Origin: JAFGPL01 sp963781805
Lineage (GTDB): Bacteria > Bacteroidota > Bacteroidia > Bacteroidales > UBA10428
Reading direction: 5' to 3'
Assembly: GCA_963781805.1 (NCBI GenBank)
Contig: CAWAHF010000004.1
Coordinates: 4,278,001 to 4,342,000, forward strand
Length of the DNA stretch: 64,000 bases
The notes under the pieces: generated by a model
Database searches by the model: none
The model's input: the letters and a program-made list of their open reading frames with translations, nothing else
Told to the model about the DNA's origin: nothing
Made by a program: the position numbers and the translations under genes
Part shown: piece after piece, positions 38,673-48,544 of the stretch
Position numbering within the stretch: the stretch's first letter is position 1
Layout of the letters: each line of letters starts with the position of its first letter

Positions 38673-39926
38673 TCACCTTTTATTCTTATCCTTGGCAATA
38701 AAATAGAGTGGAGATAAGATCAACAACGCAAGACTGATACCAATAAAACTAAACTCAATTCCAAATTTATCGGCAAAGAATCCGAACAACACTGCAATAA
38801 TGGCTGCAAACACAGTGTTCGCCTGCGATTCGGCCGATAGCACTGAGGCAAGTATATTCTGATTTAGTTGTTCGGTAACATAAGATATGGCCATGGGTCT
38901 CCGTAAATTTTCGAGTATATATATAAAACTGAATAACAAAACAGAGATAAACATTAAATTCAGTTTGTAAAAAATACCAATTAGAATTCCTGTAGTTAAA
39001 CCGATAATCAGGGTAAGATTTAACGGCTTTACCAGGTTCTTAAACTTATCGGCTACCTTACCCGAATTTCTGGAGGCAAAAGATGTTGCAAAGTATAACA
39101 GAAAATAAATTATACCTACCATCAAAGCTCCTTTTTTATGATTATCCATTGTGAGGAATATGGGCACACTTAATGCAAAGGTTTGAATTACCGGTTGCAG
39201 GTAATCTTTCACTGCCTGGTAATATCCGCTGAATGCCGACATATTGGTTATGGCTTTCAGTAACCGTATGTTTTTAAATGAGTAAGCAAATTCAAGTAAA
39301 ACCTTTTTAAACACAATGAGTATATTTTCATTGGGTTGCTTGACTGCTTCACCTTCGAGCACTTTGGGATAAGATGCCATCAGAAGCAAATCGATAAGAT
39401 AGGGTACAAGACTGAATAAAAATACGGATGAATAATTACCCGAGGTGAAAACAATTGCAGCGGCAATAAGCGATGAGAGCGCTGAGCCCATTTGTGACCA
39501 TGAACGTGTATGCCCATAATAGTGTACTTTTTGATTTTCCCAGTCATGCAATTTCAGATATTGAAAAATCATGGCTTTATGGGTACCTGTACGGAAAGCA
39601 TCTGCGGCGCCAAAAAAAATACAAGCCACTGCAAGGGAAACATATCCCAAGGCAAAATAATAAAGAACAAATGAAACGATATAAAAACTGAATGAAGTCA
39701 TCATGGTTCTTCTTCGACCGAAAGCATCGGCGAGCATACCGCTAGGAATTTCGAAAATATTACGGGTAATTTCACGAATAGCATATAATGTGCCAATTTG
39801 GGTAAAACTCATACCCAGCTTCAAAAAATAAAGCATAAAAAACGGCTCAAAAAACCGCTGGTTTTTCAAAAACCCATACAGGCAAAACTTATAGTACTGA
39901 AGATCTTTTTTAAAGGTTTGAGGCAT
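38673..39926 (-). CDS. Major facilitator superfamily transporter
   Basis: A 417-residue polytopic protein with about twelve membrane helices. The MFS loop signature between helices 2 and 3 is seen as GMLADAFGRRRTMMTSF. A second similar loop, SGKVADKFKNL, follows helix 8 and marks the internal duplication. It has no diagnostic substrate motif. I recall close Bacteroidota relatives annotated simply as MFS transporters. It is monocistronic and convergent with the M56-M23 gene. Confidence 0.85.
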   Translation of the reverse strand: MPQTFKKDLQYYKFCLYGFLKNQRFFEPFFMLYFLKLGMSFTQIGTLYAIREITRNIFEIPSGMLADAFGRRRTMMTSFSFYIVSFVLYYFALGYVSLAVACIFFGAADAFRTGTHKAMIFQYLKLHDWENQKVHYYGHTRSWSQMGSALSSLIAAAIVFTSGNYSSVFLFSLVPYLIDLLLMASYPKVLEGEAVKQPNENILIVFKKVLLEFAYSFKNIRLLKAITNMSAFSGYYQAVKDYLQPVIQTFALSVPIFLTMDNHKKGALMVGIIYFLLYFATSFASRNSGKVADKFKNLVKPLNLTLIIGLTTGILIGIFYKLNLMFISVLLFSFIYILENLRRPMAISYVTEQLNQNILASVLSAESQANTVFAAIIAVLFGFFADKFGIEFSFIGISLALLILSPLYFIAKDKNKR

Positions 39927-40055
39927 AAGAGGCTGTTGATCTGGTTTTTTTCAGAGAATAAAATTAATCTATATCAAAGAATTTTTACAACTGTGGAATT
40001 AATTCTTTGAAAATGTGATTTAATCAAATGCTATTTCTTCGGCAAAGACAAATAG

Positions 40056-41282
40056 TTATAAATAATATCCCACCCTAAAAGATAAATTTTGCAATGTTGT
40101 TACAATAAAATTTGTTTGCCCTTTGAAATTTCCATAATCTATTTCCAGAGAAATAATATGTTTATCATCCAAATAATAATGACCACCAATACCTGAGATA
40201 AATCCTACCATGGTATTTGAGATAGGAATATTATCATATTTATACTCATCTAAAAGACTCCAATACTGAATTTCACGAAATCGTTCCAAATTTGAGAAGT
40301 GGTTAAATAATACTCCGCAACCTATATTTAAAACCGGTCTGAATTTCCCTTTTGGATAAGTATATTTGAATAAAAAAGTTTCTTTAAAAGATATTGAACT
40401 AATATGCAATTCATTATCTTCACGAAGATAAGAGGAATAGACAATTGAATTTGATCCGGAATAACTGGTTTTTCCAAATTCCGAATTTAGTTGAAAGGAT
40501 ATTTTATCATTAATCCTTGGGATCAAAGTATTCACGCTTACTCCAAGTAATGGGTAATGTGAGAGACCTATCGCAATTTGAGAATAAAAATCATCCCCAG
40601 CAAATCTCAATTTTGAAACTCCGTATCCAATATAGGGAGCAAATTTTATTCGAGCATAAGGTATTTTTTTTTGATAGACAAGACAAATTGAATCTTTACA
40701 TACATAGTTATGATAGTCTGATGTAATTTTGATCAATGACTTACATGATAGTTCAGCATCATTTAATTCTGGTTGTATTTCGGGACAATCAGCAAAAGTG
40801 GCTTTCAAAAGTCCAATATGCTTATTTGTAGTTTTTATAAACCATCCTTCATCATTAATGAATACTTTTTCTTTTTCAATGGTTAATACTAACAATCTTC
40901 CGTCGATCATTTCCAAATAATAATGATCACCCTGATTATCTCTGTAACAGAAAAGATCGACAATACCATCAACCAAATATTCCACAAAAACCTGAGTGGT
41001 TTTATCTTTTATCAGAATATTTTTAGAGACATAATATTTGCTGTCTATGAATCGATAAGCTTTTAATTCATTAGGTTCATATGTTATTGGCTTTTTTCCC
41101 TCAGTAATTTTAAATACACAGAATTTACAATTTCTTTCATCACCCCTATAATCGATAAAGCCGTAAGTGGTATCGTTGTCATTGGATATGATATAACCGG
41201 GTAAGAAATTTGTCTGACAGAAAACTGTTTGAGTTGTGAAAATTAACACAAATGGAATGCAAAAATAAAATAAAGTTTTCAT
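40056..41282 (-). CDS. Exported protein with predicted outer membrane barrel
   Basis: A 408-residue protein with a signal peptide (KTLFYFCIPFVLIFTTQTVFCQ). The first half begins GYIISNDNDTTYGFIDYRG, a beta-rich domain recurrent in Bacteroidota exported proteins; the second half (from about PYIGYGVSKL) has the alternating strands of an outer membrane barrel and ends SFRVGYYL. I moved the start to the ATG at 41282; the open frame extends to 41339 but adds residues before a normal signal peptide. Function unknown, and no partner is evident. Confidence 0.65.
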   Translation of the reverse strand: MKTLFYFCIPFVLIFTTQTVFCQTNFLPGYIISNDNDTTYGFIDYRGDERNCKFCVFKITEGKKPITYEPNELKAYRFIDSKYYVSKNILIKDKTTQVFVEYLVDGIVDLFCYRDNQGDHYYLEMIDGRLLVLTIEKEKVFINDEGWFIKTTNKHIGLLKATFADCPEIQPELNDAELSCKSLIKITSDYHNYVCKDSICLVYQKKIPYARIKFAPYIGYGVSKLRFAGDDFYSQIAIGLSHYPLLGVSVNTLIPRINDKISFQLNSEFGKTSYSGSNSIVYSSYLREDNELHISSISFKETFLFKYTYPKGKFRPVLNIGCGVLFNHFSNLERFREIQYWSLLDEYKYDNIPISNTMVGFISGIGGHYYLDDKHIISLEIDYGNFKGQTNFIVTTLQNLSFRVGYYL

Positions 41283-41500
41283 AACGATTAGCATGAAATG
41301 TCTAAAATATAACAAATTATGATTTAATTTATGATTCAATCTAAAATAATATTAATAAGAACTTTTTCAAGATATCATCCCTAAAAAAGTATTAGAAATA
41401 TTATATTCAGTTAGAAAAAATTTAATCTCCAATCTACTGAAAATATAAATCCTAGATTTTCTAATTGACTGAGATTTATGAATAATCATTTTAAGTCAAA

Positions 41501-41534
41501 AAAAAGACTCATGAGAGATATCATGAGTCTTTTT
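41501..41534. terminator. Bidirectional terminator after the rubrerythrin gene
   Basis: AAAAAGACTCATGA and TCATGAGTCTTTTT form a perfect 14-bp stem with a six-base loop. The A- and T-rich ends make it work in both directions. It lies 44 bases past the rubrerythrin stop. Confidence 0.88.
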
Positions 41535-41577
41535 AAAATTGGAACATAATGTCAATTATTTTCTGCTAATCTGTTTT

Positions 41578-42189
41578 CTATATTATTATGAACTTATCCT
41601 TACTTGTCTGACAAAATGCACACTTTTCATCAACATTATTGTTATCATATGTATTGCCACAGACAGGACAAACTGCGAAAACATATGGTAGTGTATTTTC
41701 ATTTCCATTATTCAGAGCTTCGAGCGAAGTTGAATAAAACTGCTGGTGTTTTTTTTCCGTATCCATTGCCCATGTAAATGATTTTACAGCCTTTTCAACT
41801 TTTTCTTCTTTAGCATCAGCAAGAAACTGAGGGTACATGACATTCATCTCATAAGTTTCTCCTTCATTGGCAGCCTGAAGGTTTTCGGCAGTGGTTTTTA
41901 CTTCAAATTCAGGGGTAAAATCTTCCATTTTTTCTCCCAGCGCTTCTAAAACTTTTTTGTGATTATTTGCATGGATTGATTCTGCATTTGAAGCTGCATC
42001 AAATAATTTTGCAATTGTATCGTGTCCTTCTTCTCTGGCTTTTTGAGCAAATGCAGCATATTTAGCACTTGCCGTTGTCTCACCCTTAATTCCTGCTTTC
42101 AGATTTTCAATGGTTTTAATTGGTTTTACTTGTTTACAACCGGCTAGGGCTATTAAAACAATTAGTGCTAGGAATAAAATTCTTTTCAT
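41578..42189 (-). CDS. Lipoprotein rubrerythrin
   Basis: Rubrerythrin is a di-iron peroxidase that detoxifies hydrogen peroxide. This 203-residue protein has a canonical lipoprotein signal (LIALAGC, Cys18), so it should sit in the periplasm or at the outer membrane, whereas most rubrerythrins are cytoplasmic. The ferritin-like four-helix part (residues about 30-160) keeps the ligand sets KGETTASAKY, AESIHANNH, EGETYEM and DTEKKHQQF. A rubredoxin-like zinc-ribbon end follows with CPVCGN and CAFC. It is 23 bases downstream of a DUF2231 gene and probably co-transcribed with it. Confidence 0.9.
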   Translation of the reverse strand: MKRILFLALIVLIALAGCKQVKPIKTIENLKAGIKGETTASAKYAAFAQKAREEGHDTIAKLFDAASNAESIHANNHKKVLEALGEKMEDFTPEFEVKTTAENLQAANEGETYEMNVMYPQFLADAKEEKVEKAVKSFTWAMDTEKKHQQFYSTSLEALNNGNENTLPYVFAVCPVCGNTYDNNNVDEKCAFCQTSKDKFIII

Positions 42190-42212
42190 ATTATTTTAAT
42201 TTTAAGTTATTA

Positions 42213-42644
42213 TTATAGAGGCATCATATAATTATAAACAAGGGTACCGCCATAAAAACCGGTAATAGTTACAAAAACCGTTGCCAGACAATACAATCCG
42301 AATAAAATCCATTTAAGAATCGTTTTCTCTTTCTTAATTATCTTAATGACTATACCGAAGACTGCTGTGATAATCACCGTTACTAATGTTAGTGTGGCAA
42401 ACAATTCATGAACTTCTTTTATTTCTCCCGCCGAACCCGACATCTCAGATGTAAAAAAATTACCGGTTAGCCAGGCTGTCAAAGCAGCAAGAGCACCTAA
42501 AATAAGGAGATAAAAACCTGTTACGGACAAGCAGGGTTCTTTCTTATTAAAAAATAAAGAGGCAATTTCTGCAAAAAAGCCGACAATTATCAGAACTATG
42601 GGAAAATGGATCATCATCGGATGCAAGTGAGCTGTAGTTATCAT
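42213..42644 (-). CDS. DUF2231 membrane protein
   Basis: A 143-residue protein with four membrane helices. It starts with the family signature HPMMIHFPIVLIIVG and has a second conserved histidine in KEVHELFATLTL. The conserved histidines suggest heme or metal binding, so a role as an electron donor to the lipoprotein rubrerythrin is attractive, but this is inference. It is the first gene of a two-gene operon with the rubrerythrin. Confidence 0.85.
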   Translation of the reverse strand: MITTAHLHPMMIHFPIVLIIVGFFAEIASLFFNKKEPCLSVTGFYLLILGALAALTAWLTGNFFTSEMSGSAGEIKEVHELFATLTLVTVIITAVFGIVIKIIKKEKTILKWILFGLYCLATVFVTITGFYGGTLVYNYMMPL

Positions 42645-42648
42645 AGAT

Positions 42649-42673
42649 TTAGGTTTTACAATTAGTAACCTAA
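42649..42673 (-). promoter_or_regulatory. Inverted repeat upstream of the DUF2231-rubrerythrin operon
   Basis: TTAGGTT and AACCTAA are perfect arms separated by 11 bases, directly in front of the DUF2231 ATG. It could be an operator for a dimeric regulator. No clear TAnnTTTG box was found next to it. Confidence 0.35.
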
Positions 42674-43114
42674 TTTAGAAATAAATTTTCTAATTAACGC
42701 ATTGAAACATAATTTATTTTTATTCTATTTTATTCCTCTTTTATAGTCTAAATAAAATTTGATTTATCATCTTTTTTTTATCTTGCCAAAGCCTATCTAT
42801 TCGGCAGACAAACAACAACGCACACAATCTTTATTTTTCAAATAATATGTAATATGTTGATATTTAAGAAATTGTCTGCAAGATTGGTTAAAAAAATAAC
42901 AATAAACATGAATGACAATTGGAGGATGTTTAAATGATATTTGAACAGACAACGAAATTGTTAAGGTTGGACTTCTAGCATTTTACGAACTCAAACACTC
43001 CATGAGCAAATTTCCATGGATATAAGTAACCTAATAATTTAAAAATCGTTAAATTTATAACTACTGATCTGACCGCATGGGCAATGCATTAAATTGTACA
43101 TTATAACTGTACTG
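42674..43114. other. Intergenic region before the adhesin gene
   Basis: About 440 bases of AT-rich DNA between divergent transcription units. I see no gene, RNA or clear Bacteroidota promoter. The annotated frame of the adhesin could begin at a TTG at 43094, but the ATG at 43115 gives a better signal peptide. Confidence 0.5.
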
Positions 43115-46100
43115 ATGAATCAGATTATTTTAATCCTGTGGATATATTGTCTCTCGGTTCAAACCTTATTTTCACAGTCATATACAAGCAAGAATAATTA
43201 TACTGGCGACTGGGAAACACCTGCAAGCTGGAGCCCAGCATGGACAACACCCCAAACTTACATTAGCGGGGGAGGCGATTTTGTCATTAACGGATTTATT
43301 ACAGTAAATGGTCCTCTATCATTTTCTTTGCTTTCCAGTAATCTTATTATAAATGACACACTTGTTATAAATGGAGATTTGATTCTTGGCAGTTTAAATA
43401 ATGTAACAGTAAACGGCAATGGAATTCTTATTGTCAGGGGAAAACTTACAATTGGCGACTATTCTAATATTATAACAAATAATTATATTGTCATCACTGG
43501 CGACTTTTTAAAATTGGTTTCAACAAATCATGGTTCATTGATCAGCAACAACAATCCTGCAAAGGTATTTATCGGGGGAACAATTCTTCCAGATGGAATA
43601 ACGAACAATAAGTTGAATTTCCCTGCTCTCAATTGCGCTACGCCATCTAATCCCTACCCAAATTCGAATTGCAACTATGGAAATATGACAGATATTATCA
43701 ATGATCCCATATATTTTTTCTTTCAATCTACTTGTATAACAACAACTCCGACAATTACTGCCGGCGGTCCGACAACCTTCTGTGATGGTGGAAGTGTAAC
43801 TTTAACCTCAAGTGCAGGTTCAACTTACTTATGGTCAACAGGTGCAACCACCCCAAGCATAAACGTTACCACAGCAGGAAGTTATACAGTTAAGATAACC
43901 AATGCAAGCGGATGTATGAGTGCAGCTTCAGTAGCAACCATAGTTACAGTAAATGCTTTGCCGGTAACACCAACCATTACTGCTGGCGGTCCAACAACCT
44001 TCTGTGATGGTGGAAGTGTAACTTTAACCTCAAGTGCAGGTTCAACTTACTTATGGTCAACAGGTGCAACCACCCCAAGTATAAACGTTACCACAGCAGG
44101 AAGTTATACAGTTAAGATAACCAATGCAAGCGGATGTATGAGTGCAGCTTCAGTAGCAACCATAGTTACAGTAAATGCTTTGCCGGTAACACCAACCATT
44201 ACTGCTGGCGGTCCAACAACCTTCTGTGATGGTGGAAGTGTAACTTTAACCTCAAGTGCAGGTTCAACTTACTTATGGTCAACAGGTGCAACCACCCCAA
44301 GTATAAACGTTACTACAGCAGGAAATTATACAGTCCAGGTAACCAATGCAAGCGGATGTCTGAGTGCAGCTTCAGTAGCAACCATAGTAACAGTAAATGC
44401 TTTACCGGTAACACCAACCATTACTGCTGGCGGTCCAACAACCTTCTGTGATGGTGGAAGTGTAACCTTAACCTCAAGTGCAGGTTCAACTTACTTATGG
44501 TCAACAGGTGCAACCACCCCAAGCATAAACGTTACCACAGCAGGAAGTTATGCAGTTAAGGTAACGAATGCAAACGGATGTCTGAGTGCAGCATCAGTAG
44601 CAACCATAGTAACAGTAAATGCTTTGCCGGTAACACCAACCATTACTGCTGGCGGTCCGACAACCTTCTGTGATGGTGGAAGTGTAACTTTAACCTCAAG
44701 TGCAGGTTCAACTTACTTATGGTCAACAAGTGCAACCACCCCAAGCATAAACGTTACCACAGCAGGAAGTTATACAGTTAAAGTAACCAATGCAAGCGGA
44801 TGTCTGAGTGCAGCTTCAGTAGCAACCATAGTTACAGTAAATGCTTTGCCGGTAACACCAACCATTACTGCTGGCGGTCCAACAACCTTCTGTGATGGTG
44901 GAAGTGTAACCTTAACCTCAAGTGCAGGTTCAACTTACTTATGGTCAACAGGTGCAATCACCCCAAGCATAAACGTTACTACAGCAGGAAATTATACAGT
45001 CCAGGTAACCAATGCAAGCGGATGTCAGAGTACAGCATCAGCAGCAACCACCGTGAATGTAAATTTATTGCCGGAAGTAAATGCCGGAACAGATGCAACT
45101 ATTCCAAATGGAACAAGTACAACAATTGATGCAACAGTTACAGGAACAGGTCCATTTACTTATAGCTGGACACCTTCTGCACAACTTATAAGTGCTTTAA
45201 CAGAAGATCCGACAACTGTAAATTTATCTACAACAACAGTATATACATTAACGGCAACTTCGTTAGCAACATCATGTTCTAACGCGAATGAAGTAACAAT
45301 AACAATAAGCGGAGGTGCATTGAGTTCAACTCCTATAGCTACCCCCGGTATAGTATGCGCCGGAGCAAACATACAACTGCATGCAATTGCAAGTGGTGGT
45401 TCAGGTTCTTATACCTATACATGGACTTCAACACCTATTGGATTTACATCCTCTATTGCTAACCCAATAGCTAATCCTACGATTAATACAACTTATAATG
45501 TAGCTGTTTTTGATGGATTTACTACTGTTAACTCACAAGTTGTAGTAATGGTTAATGCTTTACCTGCAACTCCAACAATTACCGCTGGCGGTCCAACAAC
45601 CTTCTGTGATGGTGGAAGTGTAACTTTAACCTCAAGTACAGGTTCGACTTACTTATGGTCAACAGGTGAAACCACTTCAAATATAAACGTTACCACAGCA
45701 GGAAGTTATACGGTTCAGGTAACCAATATAAGCGGATGTCAGAGTGCCTCATCAGAAGCCACCATAGTAACAGTAAATGCTTTACCGGTAACACCAAACA
45801 TTGTCGCTGGCGGTCCGACAACTTTCTGTGCCGGCGGAAGTGTAACTTTAACCTCAAGTGCAGGTTCAACTTACTTATGGTCAACAGGGGCAATCACACC
45901 ATCCATAAACATTACCACAGCAGGAAGTTATACTGTAAGAGTAACCAGTGCAAGCGGATGTATGAGTGCCTCATCAGAAGCCACCATAGTAACCGTAAAT
46001 GCTTTACCGGTAACACCAACCATTACTGCTGGCGGTCCAACAACTTTCTGTGCCGGTGGAAGTGTAACTTTAACCTCAAGTACAGGTTCAACTTACTTAT

Positions 46101-47614
46101 GGTCAACTGGTGAAACCACTGCAAGTATAAACGTTACCACAGCAGGAAGTTATACAGTTAAGGTAACCAATGCAAGCGGATGTCAGAGTGCCTCATCAGA
46201 AGCCACCATAGTAACCGTAAATGCTTTACCGGTAACACCAGCCATTACCGCTGGCGGTCCAACAACTTTCTGCGATGGTGGCAGTGTATCTTTAACCTCA
46301 AGTACAGGTTCAACTTACTTATGGTCAACAGCTGAAACCACACCAACCATAAACGTTACCAAAGCAGGAAGTTATACTGTAAGAGTGACCAGTGCAAGCG
46401 GATGTATGAGTGCCTCATCAGAAACCACTATAGTAACTGTAAATGCTCTACCCTTTACACCAACCATTACTCCCAGCGGTCCGACTACCTTCTGTGATGG
46501 TGACAGTGTAACTTTAACCGCCGGTGCAGGAACATATTACTTATGGTCAAATGAAGCAACCACCCCAGGTATAAATGTTACCAAAGCAGGAAGTTATACA
46601 GTTCAGGTAATCAATGCAAGCGGATGTCAGAGTGCAGCCTCAGTACCCACCATAGTGACAATTAATAGTTTACCGGCAATACCAACCATTACCCCCGGTG
46701 GTCCGACAATTTTCTGTACTGGTGAAAGTGTAATTCTAACCTCAAGTACAGGTTCAACATATTTGTGGTCGACAGGATCAACCACGCCAAGCTTAAACGT
46801 TGACAAAGCAGGAAGTTATACTGTTCAGGTAACTAATGCAAACGGATGTCAGAGTGCAACATCAGCAGCAACAGTGGTCGGTGTAACATCATTACCTCTG
46901 GTAGATATTACCAGCAGCAACAGTTCAATATGTGTATATGATCTGAGGACTTTAACAGGTAGTCCGGTAGGGGGAACCTTCATTATTTCTGACGGTCCTG
47001 GTACTATTACAGGAAATGTTCTATCGGCAACGGGAATCGGCATTATCAATTTAGAGTATATATATACCAATGTCTGTACCAATAAGGCCACACAATCCAT
47101 ACGTGTTAATGAGAACCCGGTTGCAATTGCCGGGCCCGATCAGGAACTGAAATTTGTCTTTGAAGCACAAATGAATGCAGAATTGTCTGCATCCGAATCA
47201 GGGGAATGGTCTTTAGTTTTCGGATCAGGCCACATAAGTGATATTCATTCTCCGACAACCCTGGTAACTGAATTGTCTTTAGGGGATAACATATTCCTAT
47301 GGAATGTACTGAATGGAAATTGCGAAGCCAGTTCAGAAGTTAAAATTACCGTTTACGAACCTTTTGTCCCCTCGGTAATTACTCCTAATGGCGATGGCAA
47401 GAATGATTATTTCAAAATTGGTGAAATTGCTGGTCAAGCTGAGCTGATAATCTTTAACCGGTGGGGAAATGTGGAATATACAAATGACAATTATATAAAT
47501 GATTGGGACGGAAGAAATAATAAAGGTGTTGAACTTTCTAATGATACCTATTTCTATATCCTAAAATTCAAAAATGGCAACATAAAAAAAGGGTCTATTT
47601 TAATTAAAAGGTAA
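43115..47614 (+). CDS. Giant secreted Ig-repeat adhesin with T9SS type B sorting domain
   Basis: A 1,499-residue exported protein. It has a signal peptide (residues 1-22, ending LFSQS), an N-terminal beta-helix-like region (about 30-205, repeated NG-V-VNG turns), then six near-identical 74-residue Ig-like units, two divergent domains, six more units, a divergent segment and a C-terminal domain (about 1418-1499). That last domain starts PSVITPNGDGKNDYF and contains IFNRWGNVEY and WDGRNNKG, the gliding-motility type (type B) T9SS signal. Such proteins need a PorP/SprF partner, encoded immediately downstream. Each unit has one N-terminal and one C-terminal cysteine (TFC, SGC). A surface adhesin or gliding filament role is inferred. 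Confidence 0.9.
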   Translation: MNQIILILWIYCLSVQTLFSQSYTSKNNYTGDWETPASWSPAWTTPQTYISGGGDFVINGFITVNGPLSFSLLSSNLIINDTLVINGDLILGSLNNVTVNGNGILIVRGKLTIGDYSNIITNNYIVITGDFLKLVSTNHGSLISNNNPAKVFIGGTILPDGITNNKLNFPALNCATPSNPYPNSNCNYGNMTDIINDPIYFFFQSTCITTTPTITAGGPTTFCDGGSVTLTSSAGSTYLWSTGATTPSINVTTAGSYTVKITNASGCMSAASVATIVTVNALPVTPTITAGGPTTFCDGGSVTLTSSAGSTYLWSTGATTPSINVTTAGSYTVKITNASGCMSAASVATIVTVNALPVTPTITAGGPTTFCDGGSVTLTSSAGSTYLWSTGATTPSINVTTAGNYTVQVTNASGCLSAASVATIVTVNALPVTPTITAGGPTTFCDGGSVTLTSSAGSTYLWSTGATTPSINVTTAGSYAVKVTNANGCLSAASVATIVTVNALPVTPTITAGGPTTFCDGGSVTLTSSAGSTYLWSTSATTPSINVTTAGSYTVKVTNASGCLSAASVATIVTVNALPVTPTITAGGPTTFCDGGSVTLTSSAGSTYLWSTGAITPSINVTTAGNYTVQVTNASGCQSTASAATTVNVNLLPEVNAGTDATIPNGTSTTIDATVTGTGPFTYSWTPSAQLISALTEDPTTVNLSTTTVYTLTATSLATSCSNANEVTITISGGALSSTPIATPGIVCAGANIQLHAIASGGSGSYTYTWTSTPIGFTSSIANPIANPTINTTYNVAVFDGFTTVNSQVVVMVNALPATPTITAGGPTTFCDGGSVTLTSSTGSTYLWSTGETTSNINVTTAGSYTVQVTNISGCQSASSEATIVTVNALPVTPNIVAGGPTTFCAGGSVTLTSSAGSTYLWSTGAITPSINITTAGSYTVRVTSASGCMSASSEATIVTVNALPVTPTITAGGPTTFCAGGSVTLTSSTGSTYLWSTGETTASINVTTAGSYTVKVTNASGCQSASSEATIVTVNALPVTPAITAGGPTTFCDGGSVSLTSSTGSTYLWSTAETTPTINVTKAGSYTVRVTSASGCMSASSETTIVTVNALPFTPTITPSGPTTFCDGDSVTLTAGAGTYYLWSNEATTPGINVTKAGSYTVQVINASGCQSAASVPTIVTINSLPAIPTITPGGPTIFCTGESVILTSSTGSTYLWSTGSTTPSLNVDKAGSYTVQVTNANGCQSATSAATVVGVTSLPLVDITSSNSSICVYDLRTLTGSPVGGTFIISDGPGTITGNVLSATGIGIINLEYIYTNVCTNKATQSIRVNENPVAIAGPDQELKFVFEAQMNAELSASESGEWSLVFGSGHISDIHSPTTLVTELSLGDNIFLWNVLNGNCEASSEVKITVYEPFVPSVITPNGDGKNDYFKIGEIAGQAELIIFNRWGNVEYTNDNYINDWDGRNNKGVELSNDTYFYILKFKNGNIKKGSILIKR
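43748..45079 (+). repeat. Tandem array 1: six 222-bp units
   Basis: Six consecutive 222-bp units inside the adhesin gene, each encoding the block from TITAGGPTTFC to VTVNALPVTP. Several units are almost identical at the DNA level, including silent positions, which shows recent duplication or conversion. Exact spacing (222 bases between equivalent sites at 43754, 43976 and 44198) keeps the frame. Confidence 0.95.
45571..46902 (+). repeat. Tandem array 2: six 222-bp units
   Basis: Six further copies of the same 222-bp unit, more diverged than array 1, becoming less alike toward the 3' end (the last two begin TITPSGP and TITPGGP). The two arrays are separated by about 490 bases encoding two unrelated beta-sandwich domains. 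Confidence 0.93.
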
Positions 47615-48532
47615 ATGAACCGGTTTTTCATGGGCATATTGTTAATATTACTTTCATTTCAACTCTTGGGACAGATGTTTCCGCTATCCGATAACTATGT
47701 AGATAATACCCTGGCCATTAATCCTGCTTTTGCCGGTTGCCACGATGCATTGAGTGCAACCATCTCGTACCGGAATCAATGGGTTGGATTTGATGATGCT
47801 CCAAAAAGTTATACACTGTCCGTTCATACACCGATTGATAATAACAGGATTGGACTGGGATTACTGATTGAGAAAAACAGTATTGGTATTTATAAAGAAA
47901 CCAGTTTTATGGGTAATTATACATACAGGAGAGAATTATATAACGGTATATTGGCGTTGGGGTTAGGTTTTGGCGTAACTGTTTATAATATTGCCTGGAA
48001 TGAGCTATCTGCAACCGATGCTGATGATATGCAACTTATGAATAACAACTCATCAACAGTTTTGCCGGCTTTTAGTCTGGGCACTTATTATTATACACAG
48101 AAGTATTTTATTGGCATTTCGCTACCTATGTTCTTAAGTCATGAGATGGATCAAAACACAGGTAATTATAGAATTAAAAACAATTTCTCTGAGTATAATT
48201 ATTTTTTTTCCGGAGGCTACGAGGTCGGTATTAGTCCGGATATTAAACTTCTGCCTTCCTTATTAATAAAATATCATCCGGATATTAATATCCAGATTGA
48301 TTATAATGCAATGATCAAATTAAAAGACAGGATTTGTATGGGTATTGGTTATCGTAACAAAGATATGCTGGTTGGAATGGTTCAATGTCAACTCAATTAT
48401 CAACTCAGAATGGCATATTCTTATGATTTTGATTTTAGCAGCATCGGAAAATATAAAAATGGATCTCATGAGATCGCCTTAAACTATGTATTTAGCTATG
48501 AACGAAAGGTAATGGGGCCAAGACAGTTTTAA
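47615..48532 (+). CDS. PorP/SprF-family type IX secretion protein
   Basis: A 305-residue outer membrane barrel with a signal peptide (MGILLILLSFQLLGQ). The mature start FPLSDNYVDNTLAINPAFAG and the SYRNQWVGFDDAPKSYTLS block are hallmarks of PorP/SprF proteins. SprF is needed for secretion of the SprB adhesin in Flavobacterium, and SprF homologues are typically encoded next to type B cargo. The ATG directly follows the adhesin stop codon, so the two are translated from one mRNA. It should be the docking or stabilising partner of the adhesin. Confidence 0.92.
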   Translation: MNRFFMGILLILLSFQLLGQMFPLSDNYVDNTLAINPAFAGCHDALSATISYRNQWVGFDDAPKSYTLSVHTPIDNNRIGLGLLIEKNSIGIYKETSFMGNYTYRRELYNGILALGLGFGVTVYNIAWNELSATDADDMQLMNNNSSTVLPAFSLGTYYYTQKYFIGISLPMFLSHEMDQNTGNYRIKNNFSEYNYFFSGGYEVGISPDIKLLPSLLIKYHPDINIQIDYNAMIKLKDRICMGIGYRNKDMLVGMVQCQLNYQLRMAYSYDFDFSSIGKYKNGSHEIALNYVFSYERKVMGPRQF

Positions 48533-48544
48533 CGGACTAATTTT

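Noticed and set aside
45690..46113. Overlapping frames on both strands within the adhesin repeats
   Set aside because: They repeat with the 222-bp period and are by-products of the repeat sequence; the long frame with signal peptide and sorting domain is the real gene.
43748..46902. A CRISPR-like look from regularly spaced repeats
   Set aside because: The units are 222 bp with no short repeat and unique spacer alternation, are fully coding, and no cas gene is near.
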